A DNA stretch of 8,016 bases, taken from positions 1-8,016 of the forward strand of contig QGUU01000095.1 of the NCBI GenBank assembly GCA_003242525.1, in the 5' to 3' direction. This document shows positions 6,691 to 8,016 of this stretch, piece after piece; within the stretch, counting starts at the first letter, position 1, and the number at the start of each line of letters is the position of its first letter. The position numbers and the translations under genes were made by a program. The stretch comes from Pseudomonadota bacterium (GTDB lineage Bacteria; Pseudomonadota; Alphaproteobacteria; Rhizobiales; Rhizobiaceae). Under the pieces are notes generated by a model. That model was not told where the DNA came from and did not search any database. It worked only from the letters and a program-made list of their open reading frames with translations.

Positions 6691-7967
6691 AATCGGTTGA
6701 AACGGAAATCCTTCGGATTGACGATCGGCGTGCTGTTTGTGACCAGGTCAGCCATCAGGCGGCCGGCGGCGGGCCCGATGCCAAAGCCGTGACCGGAGAA
6801 GCCGGAAGCCAGGTAAAAACCGGGCACTTCGTCTATGGGCGAAATGACCGGCACCGCATCCGGCGTCACGTCGATGTAGCCGGCCCAGCGCTGGGCAATC
6901 TCGGCCCTTTCCAGCACCGGAAAAGCGCGTCTGGCAGCCGCCAATGCTCGGTCTGAAAGCCGTTTGCTCGGCACCGGGTCGAGGACGCGGTTGTATTCGA
7001 AGGGGCTCGGCTCATCCAGGGACCAGCGGCTGGGGATGCGTGCCTCGTCAAGAAAGCGGAAACCGAGGCGGAAAATCAGCGAGCGCCATTCCGCCCTCAG
7101 CGCCGGCATGAAGGCTTTCGCATAGCGGAAGGATTTGGGGACGATATGCACGACGTTCTCATGCCCCGAGGCGATGGTGTAGCCGCCATCCTGCCGCTTG
7201 CGGATGGCGAAATCTTCGTGCCAGATCGCCTGCTCCGGCCCGCCTTCCAGAGGCTTCGTCCGCAGCACTGAGTTCATCACCTTGAGCTGCGGAAAATCTA
7301 TTCCCATGTTGCCGGCGAAAAGGTTCGACCAGGCGCCGCCCGCCAGCACCACCGCCTTGCAGCGGATTGGGCCGCGTTCGGTGACGACACCGCTCACCGC
7401 GCCGCCCGAAGTCTCAATGCCCCTCACGGCGCATTCCGTCAGCACATGCGCACCCTTGTCGCGCGCAGCCTCGGCGATAGCGGGGGTAGCCTTCTGGGGC
7501 TCCGCTCTTCCATCGTCAGCGTTATAGAGCGCACCCTTCAGTTTCAGTGTCGAATTCGGGAACATCTCGCTGAGCTCGCGTCCCGAAAGCATCCGGCTGT
7601 CAAGCTGGTAGCCCTCGAGATTGCGGTTCCACCTTTCATGCTCCGCGTACTGCTTGTCGTCGGAGCAGGTAAAGATGATCCCCGAGCGCCGATAACCGGT
7701 ATCGCGGCCGGTCCGTTCGTCCAGCCGCTTCCAAATCCGCAACGCCTCCGCCATCAGCGGGACCTCACGGGGATCACGGCGCGTGATCCGCACCCAGCCC
7801 CAGTTCCGACTGGATTGTTCCTGGCCGATCCCGCCCTTCTCGCACACCGCGACGCGCAGGCCGCGTTCCGCAAGCTCCAGCGCCGTCGAGGAACCGATGA
7901 TCCCACCCCCAATGACCACCACGTCCACCTCGGCTGGCACCTCGGCGTCGCCATGAACGGGGACCAC
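6651..7967 (-). CDS. FAD-dependent oxidoreductase, DadA-like (DAO family), possibly 5'-truncated
   Basis: This is a 438-residue flavoenzyme of the D-amino-acid dehydrogenase/glycine oxidase group, expected to oxidise an amino acid or secondary amine. VDVVVIGGGIIG (14-25) is the dinucleotide-binding motif, with E43 ending strand two. QSSRNWGWVR (51-60) is the flavin-contact segment typical of a DadA-like subgroup. The C-terminal GFSGHGFGIGPAAGRLMADL (389-408) closes the FAD site. It is only distantly similar to the other oxidoreductase in this window (SRNWGW here, GRNAGH there), so it is not a recent duplicate. The chosen start is GTG at 7967. There is no ATG and no Shine-Dalgarno near it, and the frame stays open upstream (codons for P, G, P, Y) until it meets an insertion-sequence-like end at 7982 that supplies an in-frame TAA. 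The native start may therefore have been lost, leaving perhaps a few residues missing. The fold itself looks complete. Confidence 0.88.
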   Translation of the reverse strand: MVPVHGDAEVPAEVDVVVIGGGIIGSSTALELAERGLRVAVCEKGGIGQEQSSRNWGWVRITRRDPREVPLMAEALRIWKRLDERTGRDTGYRRSGIIFTCSDDKQYAEHERWNRNLEGYQLDSRMLSGRELSEMFPNSTLKLKGALYNADDGRAEPQKATPAIAEAARDKGAHVLTECAVRGIETSGGAVSGVVTERGPIRCKAVVLAGGAWSNLFAGNMGIDFPQLKVMNSVLRTKPLEGGPEQAIWHEDFAIRKRQDGGYTIASGHENVVHIVPKSFRYAKAFMPALRAEWRSLIFRLGFRFLDEARIPSRWSLDEPSPFEYNRVLDPVPSKRLSDRALAAARRAFPVLERAEIAQRWAGYIDVTPDAVPVISPIDEVPGFYLASGFSGHGFGIGPAAGRLMADLVTNSTPIVNPKDFRFNRFRDGSKIELISGF

Positions 7968-7981
7968 GTAAGGTCCAGGAA

Positions 7982-8016
7982 CTGTCTCTTAAACAAACCT
8001 AAGCTGCCCAACAAAA
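7982..8016. mobile_element. Possible terminus of an IS50/Tn5-like insertion sequence, continuing off the right edge
   Basis: The 19 bases CTGTCTCTTAAACAAACCT (7982-8000) match the known Tn5 hybrid mosaic end at 16 of 19 positions, the IS50 inside end at 15 and the outside end at 14, with the first nine bases identical to the inside end. The orientation is right for an element whose body lies to the right of 7982. The sequence to 8016 is AT-richer than the coding region next to it and holds no gene. If the element is of IS50 type, a 9-base target duplication would end at 7981 (GTCCAGGAA, 7973-7981). No transposase is visible, so this rests on end similarity and on the disrupted start of the adjacent gene. 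Confidence 0.4.

Noticed and set aside
7982..8000. Leftover Nextera (Tn5 mosaic end) sequencing adapter at the sequence end
   Set aside because: An adapter would match the mosaic end exactly; three mismatches in 19 bases, and the lack of the adjoining adapter sequence, point to natural DNA. Raw reads would settle this.
7986..8016. Outward-facing promoter in the IS-like end driving the operon
   Set aside because: TTTAAG as a -10 matches at four of six bases, but the only candidate -35 at correct spacing (TTTTGT) is poor; too weak to annotate.
1..8016. tRNA, rRNA, CRISPR array, riboswitch or transcription regulator gene
   Set aside because: I looked for regularly spaced repeats, conserved RNA motifs and helix-turn-helix genes on both strands and found nothing I could support.

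Overview
The window is GC-rich throughout, with protein families and operon style that suggest an alphaproteobacterium (for example Rhodobacterales or Hyphomicrobiales). This is an impression from composition and gene content; there is no rRNA or other marker gene to fix the taxon. Every supported gene lies on the minus strand, so transcription runs from right to left.

Layout in transcription order: (1) a DadA-like FAD-dependent amine/amino-acid oxidoreductase, 7967-6651, whose 5' end abuts a sequence resembling the terminus of an IS50/Tn5-type insertion sequence at the right edge; (2) a family 5 (peptide/opine/nickel class) extracytoplasmic substrate-binding protein, 6560-4908, with a Tat-like signal; (3) a 127-base gap holding a perfect 9-bp GC hairpin; (4) a DppB/OppB-type permease, 4780-3830; (5) a DppC/OppC-type permease, 3817-2930; (6) a second, PuuB/OrdL-like FAD oxidoreductase, 2922-1600; (7) a small Cupin_3 (DUF861-type) protein, 1586-1230; (8) a tandem DppD-DppF fused ATPase, from 1215 off the left edge. 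From permease B to the ATPase the gaps are only 7 to 14 bases, so these genes are almost certainly one transcript. The two upstream genes, with gaps of 90 and 127 bases, probably belong to the same unit.

Taken together this looks like an uptake-and-oxidation module. The binding protein, two permeases and double ATPase import a small nitrogenous solute, and two DAO-fold flavoenzymes oxidise it or its breakdown products at a C-N bond. The cupin is a small accessory protein of unknown role. Likely substrate classes are polyamine-like amines, opine-like N-substituted amino acids, or D-/N-methyl amino acids or their peptides. The sequence does not decide among these.

Points that merit a second look: the ATPase carries an apparent pair of compensating one-base frameshifts just before its first ABC signature, next to a 7-G run; the first oxidoreductase may have lost its native start to an insertion sequence; and the enzymes and cupin are embedded between the permease genes and their ATPase gene. 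No RNA gene, CRISPR array, integrase or defence gene was seen. The module is unusual in arrangement, but every family in it is known.
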